Shown here one piece after another: positions 27,992 to 36,375 of a DNA stretch of 64,000 bases (position 1 is its first letter; every line of letters starts with the position of its first letter). Source of the stretch: Rugamonas rivuli (GTDB lineage Bacteria > Pseudomonadota > Gammaproteobacteria > Burkholderiales > Burkholderiaceae_D); the NCBI RefSeq assembly GCF_009380165.1, contig NZ_WHUF01000001.1, forward strand, positions 682,001 to 746,000, read 5' to 3'. The translations under genes and the position numbers were made by a program. The notes beneath the pieces were generated by a model. It was given only the letters and a program-made list of their open reading frames with translations. It was not told the DNA's origin and made no database searches.

Positions 27992-29190
27992 GCGCAGGCC
28001 AGCTGCGCTTCGCTTGTGCCCAATACGCGTTCGCGATAGGCACGCGGAGTGCAGCCCAGTTCACGCTTGAACACCAGATGCATGTACTGGGGCGACGTAA
28101 AGCCGCAATCCAGCGCCACGTCGGCAATGCTGCGCGCCCCGTCTTCCACGCCGGCTTTCGCGGCTTCCAGCTTGAAGTGCAGGATGGCGTCATGCACGCT
28201 GCAGCCCAGCTCCTGGCGGAAGTAGGTTTCCAGCGACGAGCGCGAGACTCCCACGTATTCCGCCACCTGGTCGGTCTTGATGCCCTGGCAGGCGTACTGG
28301 CGGATGAAGTGCTGGGCCCGCATCACATGGGGATGCTTGAGCGGCTGGTGCTGGCTGGACGCAAACACATTGATGCCGGCCGGCGGCACGTGGATGCGGG
28401 TGTCCGCCAGACGCCCGCCGTGCAGCATCTGGTCCAGCAAGTGGGCCGCCGTGCGCCCCATTTCCTGCGCACCCTGGATCACAGAGCTGAGCGGAATGCG
28501 GGTCAGCATGCGCACCATGGGGTCGTTGTCGATGCCGATCAGCGCCACCTGCTCCGGCACCGCGATGCCGGCGATGGTGCAGGCTTGCAGCAACTGGCGC
28601 GCACGGGCGTCGGTCACGGCGATGATGCCGACCGGTTTAGGCAGGCTGCGCAGCCAGGCGATCTGCCCCTGGACCGCATCGTCCCACGAAGAGGCGCTGG
28701 TTTCGCAGCCGCGGAAAATTTCGGCTTCCATCTGGTCTTCCTGCGCCAGGGAGCGAAATGCATGTTCGCGCTCCTGCGCCCAGCGTTGTTCCGGCGCCTT
28801 GGGCAGGCTGAACAAGGCGAAGCGCTGCAGGCCGACATCGATCAAATGGTCGCGCGCAAGCTTGATGAGTTTGTAATTATCGGTTGCCACGTACGGCACA
28901 CCTTGCGGATAGTTGGCCTGGTCCACGTAGGAGCCGCCCACCGCCACCACCGGAACGCGGCAACGGGATAATGCTTGCGCCACGGCCGGATCGTCAAAAT
29001 CGGCAATGATGCCATCGCCCTGCCAATGTTCGATGCCATTCAGGCGCAAGCGGAAATCTTCTTCGAGGAATAAATCCCAGGCAGAACGCCTGCTGCCCAG
29101 ATAAGCGCCTATGCCGGTGATGATTTCACGGTCAAAGCTCTTGTTCGCGTTAAACAACAGCGCAATACGATGCGATTTGGTGGTATTCAT
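27988..29190 (-). CDS. XylR-type regulator (sugar-binding domain plus AraC HTH), copy 1
   Basis: 400 residues from ATG 29190. Residues ~8-275 form a LacI/ribose-binding-like ligand domain (IALLFNANKSFDREI, GIIADFDDP, VAVGGSY, IGIDNDP), followed by a C-terminal AraC DNA-binding domain (~295-395: QVAEYVGVSRSSLE, ADVALDCGFTSPQY). This is the layout of XylR, a cytoplasmic activator that binds D-xylose. A very close paralogue lies at 55319-56536, so the xyloglucan locus is flanked by two related regulators. Its stop codon shares CTAG with the stop of the convergent esterase remnant. No convincing copy of the 20-bp element precedes it. Confidence 0.9.
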   Translation of the reverse strand: MNTTKSHRIALLFNANKSFDREIITGIGAYLGSRRSAWDLFLEEDFRLRLNGIEHWQGDGIIADFDDPAVAQALSRCRVPVVAVGGSYVDQANYPQGVPYVATDNYKLIKLARDHLIDVGLQRFALFSLPKAPEQRWAQEREHAFRSLAQEDQMEAEIFRGCETSASSWDDAVQGQIAWLRSLPKPVGIIAVTDARARQLLQACTIAGIAVPEQVALIGIDNDPMVRMLTRIPLSSVIQGAQEMGRTAAHLLDQMLHGGRLADTRIHVPPAGINVFASSQHQPLKHPHVMRAQHFIRQYACQGIKTDQVAEYVGVSRSSLETYFRQELGCSVHDAILHFKLEAAKAGVEDGARSIADVALDCGFTSPQYMHLVFKRELGCTPRAYRERVLGTSEAQLACA

Positions 29191-29384
29191 TCCCACCTCA
29201 TCGTTTGGCAGCGAAATACTTCATGATCTTGTCTCCTTTAGTATTGTTATTACGTTTTCGCTCTGGTGGCGAATAACGGCATTAACACTGCGGGGGCGTT
29301 GATTGCTTAAACTAACCCACAACTAAAGCATATGACGTTCAGGCGTGGAGACGCTAACGCCAACGGAGAGATTTCTAGCAAAAT

Positions 29385-29407
29385 GCAGAAATTGCGATCA
29401 TTTCTGC
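29385..29407 (-). terminator. Hairpin at the 3' end of the membrane AraC-type regulator
   Basis: Perfect 8-bp inverted repeat GCAGAAAT/ATTTCTGC (7-nt loop) overlapping the stop codon at 29398, followed on the minus strand by ATTTT. Weak terminator is likely; the remaining gap to XylR copy 1 (29191-29384) shows no gene. Confidence 0.5.
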
Positions 29408-30633
29408 AAAAAGTGCAAGTGGTCAGGTCGAGGTGTCTGCCGGGACGGTCGGCGGAGAGGATGTTGAAAGTTGCTGAGTTGCTGAGTTGCAACTGAGCGG
29501 AAGGCTTTCGGCGTACAGTCGTATTCTTCCTTGAAGAGCTTATTAAAATACGACACGTTCGCATAACCTACAGAATAGGCTATTTCAGCGACCGCCGCAC
29601 TGTTTTTTTCGGCCAGTAATCGGGCCGCCTCGGTCAGCCGCAATTTATTCAGGTAGCTGGTGAATGTCATGTCCAGCTCTGTTTTAAGAACCTCATTGAC
29701 TTTATTGCGGTTGGCGCCGGTTCCATTGACTACGCATTCAAGATCCAATTCAGGATTGGTGTAATTAGTGGCGATAAAACGCAATACCGATGCTTTTTCT
29801 TTATCCTTATACGGCTCCAGCGTCAATTGGCGGTAAGCCACCAAGGGCAGGTCCTTCTTCATTTTCGACTCGAGGCTCGCGATCAGCGCGCGCGTATGGG
29901 CCCGGAAAAACCAGATGCCGAAGATGGCCAGGCTGGCCGCTATGGCGACGGCCAATGCGTAGAGATAGCGATAATCGCGGCCATGCAGCGTCAGCTCGCT
30001 GATCTCAACGTAGGACGCCACGTTGCGTGGGCTGTTACTACTGGTTCCAAACAGGATCTTCGCCACGTGGTCCAGCTTGTACGCCTGCTGCGACAGGTTG
30101 AGCTTCATGGCGTCAAACCACCACTCCGGCTGGGAAAGCCGGTTCAGGTCCAGCGACACCGGCACGCCCTGCTCGTTACAGGAAAAGTAGCTGCCCGGCG
30201 AACGGTAGGTCTCGAATTTTCCGATCTTGGAGAAGCTCGGGTCAAAGTTGGTAATGACCAGAAAAATCGAATTGGCGGGCGAGCATTTGGCCAGCAACGA
30301 CACGCTGCTGTACTTCGACCAGTCCGCAAAGGCCGGCCGCCCCTTGTCGTCGTCCAGTGCCAGCTCGCTGGACAGGAAGGGATAGCGCGCCTTGTCCGTC
30401 AGCACGAAGTCCATCCGCATGCGTTCGTGCGAAGCGTCGGGCAGGCGTACAGTCGACGAGCCGCCGGTAACAACGTCCGAGTAAGTGCCGTAGTGCCAGC
30501 GGGCGCCATCGGTTTTCGCCGGCAGCAGGGAAAGCGACAGATAGCTCTGATATACCAAAGCACATGCCAGCAGCGCGTCCGCAAGCACCAGGAAAATGAG
30601 CGCTAGCAGCGCCTTCTTATAAAACTCTTGCAT
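29398..30633 (-). CDS. Membrane-anchored AraC-family regulator with periplasmic sensor domain
   Basis: 411 residues. Membrane helix 1 covers ~8-30 and helix 2 ~222-244; between them lies a ~190-residue ectodomain of predicted beta structure (GGSSTVRLPD, FADWSKYSSVSLLAKC, FDAMKLNLS, VEISELTLHG) resembling CBM11/CIA30-like jelly-rolls by eye. The cytoplasmic tail is an AraC DNA-binding domain (~285-385: VNEVLKTELDMTFTSYLNKLRL, IAYSVGYANVSYFNKLFK). The layout suggests a one-component sensor that reads a glycan in the periplasm and acts on DNA while bound to the membrane. It lies 70 nt downstream of the GH39 gene, on the same strand. Confidence 0.8.
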   Translation of the reverse strand: MQEFYKKALLALIFLVLADALLACALVYQSYLSLSLLPAKTDGARWHYGTYSDVVTGGSSTVRLPDASHERMRMDFVLTDKARYPFLSSELALDDDKGRPAFADWSKYSSVSLLAKCSPANSIFLVITNFDPSFSKIGKFETYRSPGSYFSCNEQGVPVSLDLNRLSQPEWWFDAMKLNLSQQAYKLDHVAKILFGTSSNSPRNVASYVEISELTLHGRDYRYLYALAVAIAASLAIFGIWFFRAHTRALIASLESKMKKDLPLVAYRQLTLEPYKDKEKASVLRFIATNYTNPELDLECVVNGTGANRNKVNEVLKTELDMTFTSYLNKLRLTEAARLLAEKNSAAVAEIAYSVGYANVSYFNKLFKEEYDCTPKAFRSVATQQLSNFQHPLRRPSRQTPRPDHLHFLQK

Positions 30634-30648
30634 ACCATACCGTGGGGT

Positions 30649-30676
30649 GAACTGTCTCGGCGCATCATAACAGTTC
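30649..30676. promoter_or_regulatory. Inverted repeat upstream of the membrane AraC-type regulator
   Basis: GAACTGT and ACAGTTC lie 14 nt apart, flanked by GGGG and CCCC, in the 70-nt gap between GH39 and the regulator start. It may be an autoregulatory operator or a weak GH39 terminator. Confidence 0.35.
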
Positions 30677-30703
30677 AGTCCCCTACCGGCGATTCCCGCA
30701 TGC

Positions 30704-32275
30704 CTACTTGCCGATGCGCTGCAGGGTCATGAGCGTGATGTCGTTGCTGCGCATGGGCACGCGGACCTCGGCCGTGCCGCGTGCGCCGATCTTCAGCTCA
30801 CGCGTGGTTTCCGGCGTATCAGTCGTCAGCCCCTGCAAGCGGGCCAGTTGCTCCGGCGTCAGCGCCTTCGGTGCGCCCATCTCGATGTAGGCCGAATACG
30901 CATCATTGGCCTGGTAGCCGGTACGGCGCAGCTGCAGCCGGTACTTGCCAGCCTTGAGATTGCGTAGTTGCAGAGCCACCGGTGCGGCCGGCCCGGCCGG
31001 CACCAGCCGGCTGTAGAACGAACGGTTGCTCAAGGTCTGCTTGGGCTGCTGGAAGTCCCACACCAGTGCGCTGACCGTATTGCCGTCGGAGGCCGCCATC
31101 GCCAGGTCGTCCGCCAGCGGTATCGCCTTGCCCTGCAAGGCATGCAGGTATTTGTAGGCGAAGTAAGCCGGCTTGCGGATACCCTCGCGGTTCAGCAGGC
31201 CGAAGCCGCCGTGGAATGGCGTGTCCGGCGGGCCCGGTTCCTCGAACAGGTCGCTATACACCCAGTAGCTCATGGCCTGCACCAAGCCTTGCGTGCCCTT
31301 CAGCTTGCTCAGGATGTAGGGCGCGCTGACATAAGAGTCGTGCACCAGGTCGCGCGGCGTATAGCTGGTGCTCCACTCGCTGAAGTACAGCGGCAGCTTG
31401 GGGAACGGCGAGGCCGCGATCTGCTCGCGGACCCGGCGCACGTCGCCGATGACGGCATCCGGCGACGGCGACAGCTTGGTATCGTCAACGCCCTTCTCGT
31501 CCAGGAAGCCGCTCTCGACGCCATAGGTATGGGTGGTCACGAAATCGACGGCGGCCCCGCTCTGCTTGACGTGCGCCAGGAACTCCGGCACCCACGCCGC
31601 GCCCGCGGTCGACGGGCCACCCACGCGCAGCGCCGGGTCGATGGCCTTGATGGTGCGCGCCGTCAGGTCGTACAGGGCGAAATAGGCAGGCTGGTCGGCG
31701 CGCTCCCAGAAGCCGTCCAGATTGGGCTCGTTCCATACCTCGAAGTACCAGCTGTGCACTTCCTCCTGTCCGTAGCGGGCGATGATGTGGTGGATGAAGG
31801 CGTCCACCAGCGCCTGCCATGCGGCCGGCTCCGGATGCGAGGTGTTGCCCTCCCAGTAGAACACCTTGTTGTTCGAGGTGGCCATGGCCTTGGGCGTGAA
31901 GCCCAGCTCCACGAAGGGCTTGATGCGGCGGGCCAGCATATTGTCGTACAGCTGGTCGATCTTGGTCCAGTCGTAGACGGTCTTGCCGTTCTCGACGCGC
32001 ACGGTGCCCAGCACGTCATGGAAGATGGCGTGGAAACGCAGATAGCGGAAGCCGAGTTCGTCCACGGCGGTCTTGAGCTGCCCCATGCTGTCGTCGCGGA
32101 TCAGCGTGCCCGGGTAGTCCGAGCCGACCGACAGGTCGAAGAAACGGTCCACCGGCTGCTGCGCGCGCGCCGCGTCGACGACGATGTTGCGCACCGCGTC
32201 GGCGGCCCGGGTGGTGGGATGGGTCAGGCACAACGCGGCCAGCGTGGCCAGCAATGTATGGTGCAGATGCTTCAT
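30704..32275 (-). CDS. GH39 beta-xylosidase-type glycosidase
   Basis: 523 residues with a signal peptide ending near TRAAD and RBS GGAGA. The (beta/alpha)8 domain has the GH39 acid/base in VWNEPN (E183) and the nucleophile in YFSEWST (E300); the C-terminal beta domain starts near residue 420. GH39 contains beta-xylosidases and alpha-L-iduronidases; VWNEPNLDGFW and the context favour beta-xylosidase or a related pentosidase. In xyloglucan it could act on beta-xylosyl side chains present in some plant species. It is divergent from GH31. Confidence 0.85.
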   Translation of the reverse strand: MKHLHHTLLATLAALCLTHPTTRAADAVRNIVVDAARAQQPVDRFFDLSVGSDYPGTLIRDDSMGQLKTAVDELGFRYLRFHAIFHDVLGTVRVENGKTVYDWTKIDQLYDNMLARRIKPFVELGFTPKAMATSNNKVFYWEGNTSHPEPAAWQALVDAFIHHIIARYGQEEVHSWYFEVWNEPNLDGFWERADQPAYFALYDLTARTIKAIDPALRVGGPSTAGAAWVPEFLAHVKQSGAAVDFVTTHTYGVESGFLDEKGVDDTKLSPSPDAVIGDVRRVREQIAASPFPKLPLYFSEWSTSYTPRDLVHDSYVSAPYILSKLKGTQGLVQAMSYWVYSDLFEEPGPPDTPFHGGFGLLNREGIRKPAYFAYKYLHALQGKAIPLADDLAMAASDGNTVSALVWDFQQPKQTLSNRSFYSRLVPAGPAAPVALQLRNLKAGKYRLQLRRTGYQANDAYSAYIEMGAPKALTPEQLARLQGLTTDTPETTRELKIGARGTAEVRVPMRSNDITLMTLQRIGK

Positions 32276-32371
32276 GCGACAGGTCTCCTGGTTGGTCTTC
32301 GCCGCATGCTATCACCGCCTTTTCCGTTTGAAACGGGTCCGGGCGCCACTTGCTACGAATCATGCACCGGA

Positions 32372-32391
32372 TTGGTGATTTTCATAATTGC
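32372..32391 (+). promoter_or_regulatory. Best copy of the 20-bp locus element, upstream of GH31
   Basis: TTGGTGATTTTCATAATTGC fits every position of the derived consensus. It ends 64 nt before the GH31 start codon, in the divergent gap with GH39. Confidence 0.75.
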
Positions 32392-32455
32392 CCCGCCGGA
32401 AACACGTGCGCACAATACCTCACACTCAACAACAATACATCCAATTGGAGAAGAC

Positions 32456-34801
32456 ATGGTATTACGCCACCAGCGTTGGCTGCTCGCCGCATCGATGACA
32501 GCACTGACCAGCGCAGCATACGGAGCGCCCGCCGCGCCGCTCGCAACACTCGACCGTGACGGCGCCTGGGTCACGGTAGAAGCCTACGGCCCCAACGTGG
32601 TGCACGTCACCATCGCCGCCGACAAGGCCGAGGCGCTCAAAGGCCCCGGCTACGGCATCCTGGCCGGCAACGCCGACCACGCCGCCTTCCGCCACAGCGG
32701 CGGCAAGGATGGCGACAGCTTCACCTCCTCCGCGCTGAGCCTGAACATCAATCCGGCACCGGCGCCGCGCGTTCCTTCGATGAGCGAGAAATACTTCGCC
32801 CCCCAACTGGCGCCGGTCGCGCTGCAAGTCAAGAACGCGCTCGGACAAACCATCCTCAACATGACCGGCTGGGACATGGCCCCCACCACCGTCAACGGCG
32901 AGAAAACCTTCCAGGTCGGCGCCTCCTTCGCCGCCCCTGCGGATGAGCACTACTACGGCATGGGCCAGAACCAGGAGTCCACCGGCCCGCTCGACCTGCG
33001 CGGCCGCGTGATCGACTGCCAGCACTGGTACGACGCCCCGGCCGGCGAATCGGTCTGCGTGCCGTTCATGGTGTCGTCCAAAGGCTATGGCATCGTCTGG
33101 GACAATCCTTCGCCGACCCGCCTGGTGGCCGCCATCAATGGCCGCACCAGCCTGCAATCCAAGGTGGGCGAGCGCCTGAGCTTCTTCATCATCACCGGCA
33201 AGAGCGCCGACGAAATCTACGCCGGCTATGCGCGCGTCACCGGCAAGACTCCTATCCCGCCCAAGGCCGCCTTCGGCCTGATCCAGTCCAAGGCCCGCTA
33301 CGAAAGCCAGCAGGAGGTGCTGCGCGTGGCCAAGACCTACCGCGAGAAACGCTACCCGCTGGACATCATGGTGGTCGACTGGTTCTACTGGACCCGCATG
33401 GGCCAGCTCGATATCGACCCGGCGCAATTCCCCGATCCCGACGGCATGAACCGCCAGTTGCACGACATGGGCATGCAGTCGATCGTCTCGATCTGGCCGC
33501 GCTTTGAAACGGGCAGCCGCTACTTCAACGAGCTGGACTCCAAAGGCTATCTGCTGAAGGACAAGGACGGCAAGACCGTCGACGGCCTGCCCTTCCGCTC
33601 CGACCGCACCGGCGGCCTGATCGACGCCACCAACCCTGCCGCCCGCAAGTGGTTCTGGGAACGCTCCCGCGACAACATCCTGTCGCACGGCTTCGACTAC
33701 CCATGGCTGGACGAGACCGAACCGGACCTGGTACCGGACGGCTACGTCTATTCGATAGGCTCCGGCGACCGCTACCACAACCTGTTCCCGCTGCTGCACG
33801 TGGAAGGCTTTGCCGACGGCATGCGCGCCTGGAAGCCCAACAAACGGCGCCTGATCCTGTCGCGCGCGGCCTACCTCGGCTCTCAGCGCACCGGCGCGCT
33901 GTTCTGGTCCTCGGACGTCCACCCAAGCTGGGAGGCGCTGGCCCGCCAGATCCCAACCGGCCTGAACATGACCGCCTCCGGCATCGCCTACTGGGGCAAT
34001 GACATCGGCGGCTGGCAGTGGCTGCCCCAGTCGACCCAGGCCACGCAGGCGCCGCTGCTCGATCCGTCCGGCGCGCGCGACACGGTCGGCCAGAACCATG
34101 ACTACCCCGAACTGTTCACGCGCTGGTTCCAGTACGGCACCTTCCTGCCCACCTTGCGCATACATGGCGACCGCAAGCACACCGAGCTGTGGGAATTCGG
34201 CCAGCCCGCCGAGGCCATCCTGGCGCGCTTCGACCGCCTGCGCTACCAGCTGCTGCCCTACCTCTACAGCCAGGCCAAGCAGACCTACGACACCGGAGCT
34301 CCGTTCATGCGTCCGCTGTGGATGGACTTCCCGCAGGATCCGAACGTCGCCAACATCGGCACGCAGTACATGTTCGGCCCGGCCTTCCTGGTGGCGCCCG
34401 TGACCGCACAGGGCCAGACCGAGAAAGATATCTACCTGCCGGCCGGCAGCGACTGGTACGACTTCTGGACCAATGAGAAGCACTCGGGTGGCCGCTGGAT
34501 CAAGGCCGCTGCGCCTATCGACCGCATACCGGTGTTCGTCAAGGCAGGCTCCATCGTGCCGCTGGGATCGGAAATCCAGTCGACCGCAAGCAAGCAATCC
34601 ATTGCCGAGATCCGCGTCTACCCAGGCCGCGACGGCCAGTTTGCGCTGTACGACGACGACGGCATTTCCTACGACTACGAACAGGGCAAAGGCAACCTCA
34701 CTCGCCTGCAATGGAACGATGCGACGCACAGCCTGAGCGTCAGCGGCGCCGACAAGGACCTGGCGCGCACCGCGCAGCAGCTGCTCAAGGTGGCCAAGTG
34801 A
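32456..34801 (+). CDS. GH31 alpha-xylosidase
   Basis: 781 residues. ATG 32456 has GGAG 5 nt upstream and starts a signal peptide (LLAASMTALTSAAYGA); the far longer open frame upstream is antisense to GH39. Motifs: YYGMGQNQES, DIMVVDWFYW, the nucleophile Asp419 in WLDETEPD and the acid/base Asp487 in WSSDVHPSW. WLDETEP with MVVDWFYW is typical of the alpha-xylosidases of xyloglucan loci (CjXyl31A-like) rather than alpha-glucosidases. It would remove the alpha-1,6-xylose from the non-reducing end of xyloglucan oligosaccharides in the periplasm. It is coupled to GH43 by a 4-nt overlap. Confidence 0.92.
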   Translation: MVLRHQRWLLAASMTALTSAAYGAPAAPLATLDRDGAWVTVEAYGPNVVHVTIAADKAEALKGPGYGILAGNADHAAFRHSGGKDGDSFTSSALSLNINPAPAPRVPSMSEKYFAPQLAPVALQVKNALGQTILNMTGWDMAPTTVNGEKTFQVGASFAAPADEHYYGMGQNQESTGPLDLRGRVIDCQHWYDAPAGESVCVPFMVSSKGYGIVWDNPSPTRLVAAINGRTSLQSKVGERLSFFIITGKSADEIYAGYARVTGKTPIPPKAAFGLIQSKARYESQQEVLRVAKTYREKRYPLDIMVVDWFYWTRMGQLDIDPAQFPDPDGMNRQLHDMGMQSIVSIWPRFETGSRYFNELDSKGYLLKDKDGKTVDGLPFRSDRTGGLIDATNPAARKWFWERSRDNILSHGFDYPWLDETEPDLVPDGYVYSIGSGDRYHNLFPLLHVEGFADGMRAWKPNKRRLILSRAAYLGSQRTGALFWSSDVHPSWEALARQIPTGLNMTASGIAYWGNDIGGWQWLPQSTQATQAPLLDPSGARDTVGQNHDYPELFTRWFQYGTFLPTLRIHGDRKHTELWEFGQPAEAILARFDRLRYQLLPYLYSQAKQTYDTGAPFMRPLWMDFPQDPNVANIGTQYMFGPAFLVAPVTAQGQTEKDIYLPAGSDWYDFWTNEKHSGGRWIKAAAPIDRIPVFVKAGSIVPLGSEIQSTASKQSIAEIRVYPGRDGQFALYDDDGISYDYEQGKGNLTRLQWNDATHSLSVSGADKDLARTAQQLLKVAK

Positions 34802-36363
34802 AGCGGCGCGAACTGTTCAAGGCGGCGCTGGCCGGCGCCGCCGGCACACAGCTGAACGGCGCGCTGGCGGCGCCCATCGCCCGCGCCGGGCGCGGCATCG
34901 AAGGCCAGCGCAAGGCCGACCTCGGCAACGGCACCTACGTCAACCCCATCATCGGCGGCGACCATGCCGACCCGACCGTACTGAAAGACGGCGACGATTA
35001 CTACATGACGTTCTCGTCCTTCATGTCCTACCCCGGCGTCGTGATCTGGCATTCGCGCGACCTCGTCAACTGGACGCCGCTGACCGCCGCCCTCAGCAAG
35101 CCCATCGGCTCGGTCTGGGCCATGGACCTGGTCAAGCACCAGGGCCGCTACTACATCTACATTCCCGCCGGCGGCACGATCCACGTCATCCACGCCGAAC
35201 AGATGCGCGGCCCGTGGAGCGATCCGATCGACCTCAAACTGGCCGACTGCATCGACCCCGGCCACGCGGTGGGCGAAGACGGCAAGCGCTACCTGTTCGT
35301 TAACGGCGTGCGCCGCGTTGCGCTGAGCGACGACGGGCTGTCCATCGCCGGCAAGCTGGAGCACGCCTACCAGCCCTGGCGCTACCCGGACGACTGGGTG
35401 GTGGAGATGTTCGCGCCGGAAGGCCCTAAGGTCTTCCGCCGTGGACCGTGGTTCTACATGGTGCTTGCGGTGGGCGGCACCTCCGGCCCGGCCACCAGCC
35501 ACATGGTGATCGCGGCCCGCTCACGCTCCATCCATGGCCCGTGGGAGAATTGTCCGCACAACCCCATCGTGCATACCGCCAGCGCCGACGAGCCGTGGTG
35601 GTCGCGCGGCCACGCCAGCGTGGTCGAAGGGCCGGGCGGCGACTGGTGGATGGTCTATCACGGTTACGAGAACGGCTTCCGCACGCTGGGCCGGCAAGCC
35701 CTGCTGGAGCCAATCGAGTGGACCGCCGACGGCTGGTTCCGTGCCAAGGGCGGCAAGCTGGCCAAGGCTTTGCCCAAGCCCAGGGGTGGCACGGCTGGTC
35801 CGTCCGGGTTGGCCCTTTCCGACGATTTCTCCAGCACCAGATTCGGCGTGCAATGGAGCTTCTTCGCCCCTGAACCGGACGAGATGCGACGCGTGCGCTA
35901 CGAGGACAACAGCCTGGTCATCCGTGGCAAGGGCAATTCACTGGGCGATTCATCGCCGCTGACCTGCATCACCGGCGACCGCGATTACGAGGCCTCCGTG
36001 GTGCTGGAAATGTCGGACGATGCGCAAGGCGGCCTGACGCTGTTCTACAGCCAGCGCGGCTACTGCGGCGTGGGATTCAGCAGGAAGAAAATGTTCACCT
36101 ACCAGTACGGCGAGGAACAGAGCTGGATGCGCGAGGACATCAATGCGGAGCGCGTGCATATCAGAGTCACCAACCGTTCCCAGGTCGTGACCTTTCACTA
36201 TTCGCTCGATGGAGAGCGCTGGATCAAGCACTCGTGGCAGGTGGACGTGTCGGGATTCCATCACAATACCTTCGGCGGCTTCCTCAGCCTGAAGCCGGGG
36301 ATCTTCAGTACGGGCAAAGGCGAGGTGCGGGCGCGGAACTTCCGCTACCGCGCCCTCGCATAA
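34798..36363 (+). CDS. GH43 glycosidase with C-terminal concanavalin-like domain
   Basis: 521 residues from a GTG overlapping the GH31 stop (GTGA). A KRRELFKAALAGAAG start suggests Tat or Sec export. The five-bladed propeller holds the catalytic base in DHADPTV (D58) and the acid in APEGPKV (E208). From about residue 345 (LSDDFSSTRFGVQWSF) a GH43_C2/DUF1349-like beta-sandwich follows, as in beta-xylosidases and arabinofuranosidases. With GH31 as partner, it is probably an alpha-L-arabinofuranosidase acting on arabinosylated xyloglucan (solanaceous type) or a xylosidase. The subfamily cannot be fixed by eye. Confidence 0.88.
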   Translation: MKRRELFKAALAGAAGTQLNGALAAPIARAGRGIEGQRKADLGNGTYVNPIIGGDHADPTVLKDGDDYYMTFSSFMSYPGVVIWHSRDLVNWTPLTAALSKPIGSVWAMDLVKHQGRYYIYIPAGGTIHVIHAEQMRGPWSDPIDLKLADCIDPGHAVGEDGKRYLFVNGVRRVALSDDGLSIAGKLEHAYQPWRYPDDWVVEMFAPEGPKVFRRGPWFYMVLAVGGTSGPATSHMVIAARSRSIHGPWENCPHNPIVHTASADEPWWSRGHASVVEGPGGDWWMVYHGYENGFRTLGRQALLEPIEWTADGWFRAKGGKLAKALPKPRGGTAGPSGLALSDDFSSTRFGVQWSFFAPEPDEMRRVRYEDNSLVIRGKGNSLGDSSPLTCITGDRDYEASVVLEMSDDAQGGLTLFYSQRGYCGVGFSRKKMFTYQYGEEQSWMREDINAERVHIRVTNRSQVVTFHYSLDGERWIKHSWQVDVSGFHHNTFGGFLSLKPGIFSTGKGEVRARNFRYRALA

Positions 36364-36375
36364 GGTTCACTGGGC

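Noticed and set aside
29240-29278. Possible copy of the 20-bp element before XylR copy 1 (GTTATTACG...)
   Set aside because: Only the ATTACG part agrees and the rest does not fit; about 8 of 20 positions match.
30968-32455. Apparent N-terminal extension of GH31
   Set aside because: It lies antisense to GH39; the ATG at 32456 has an RBS and starts a signal peptide.
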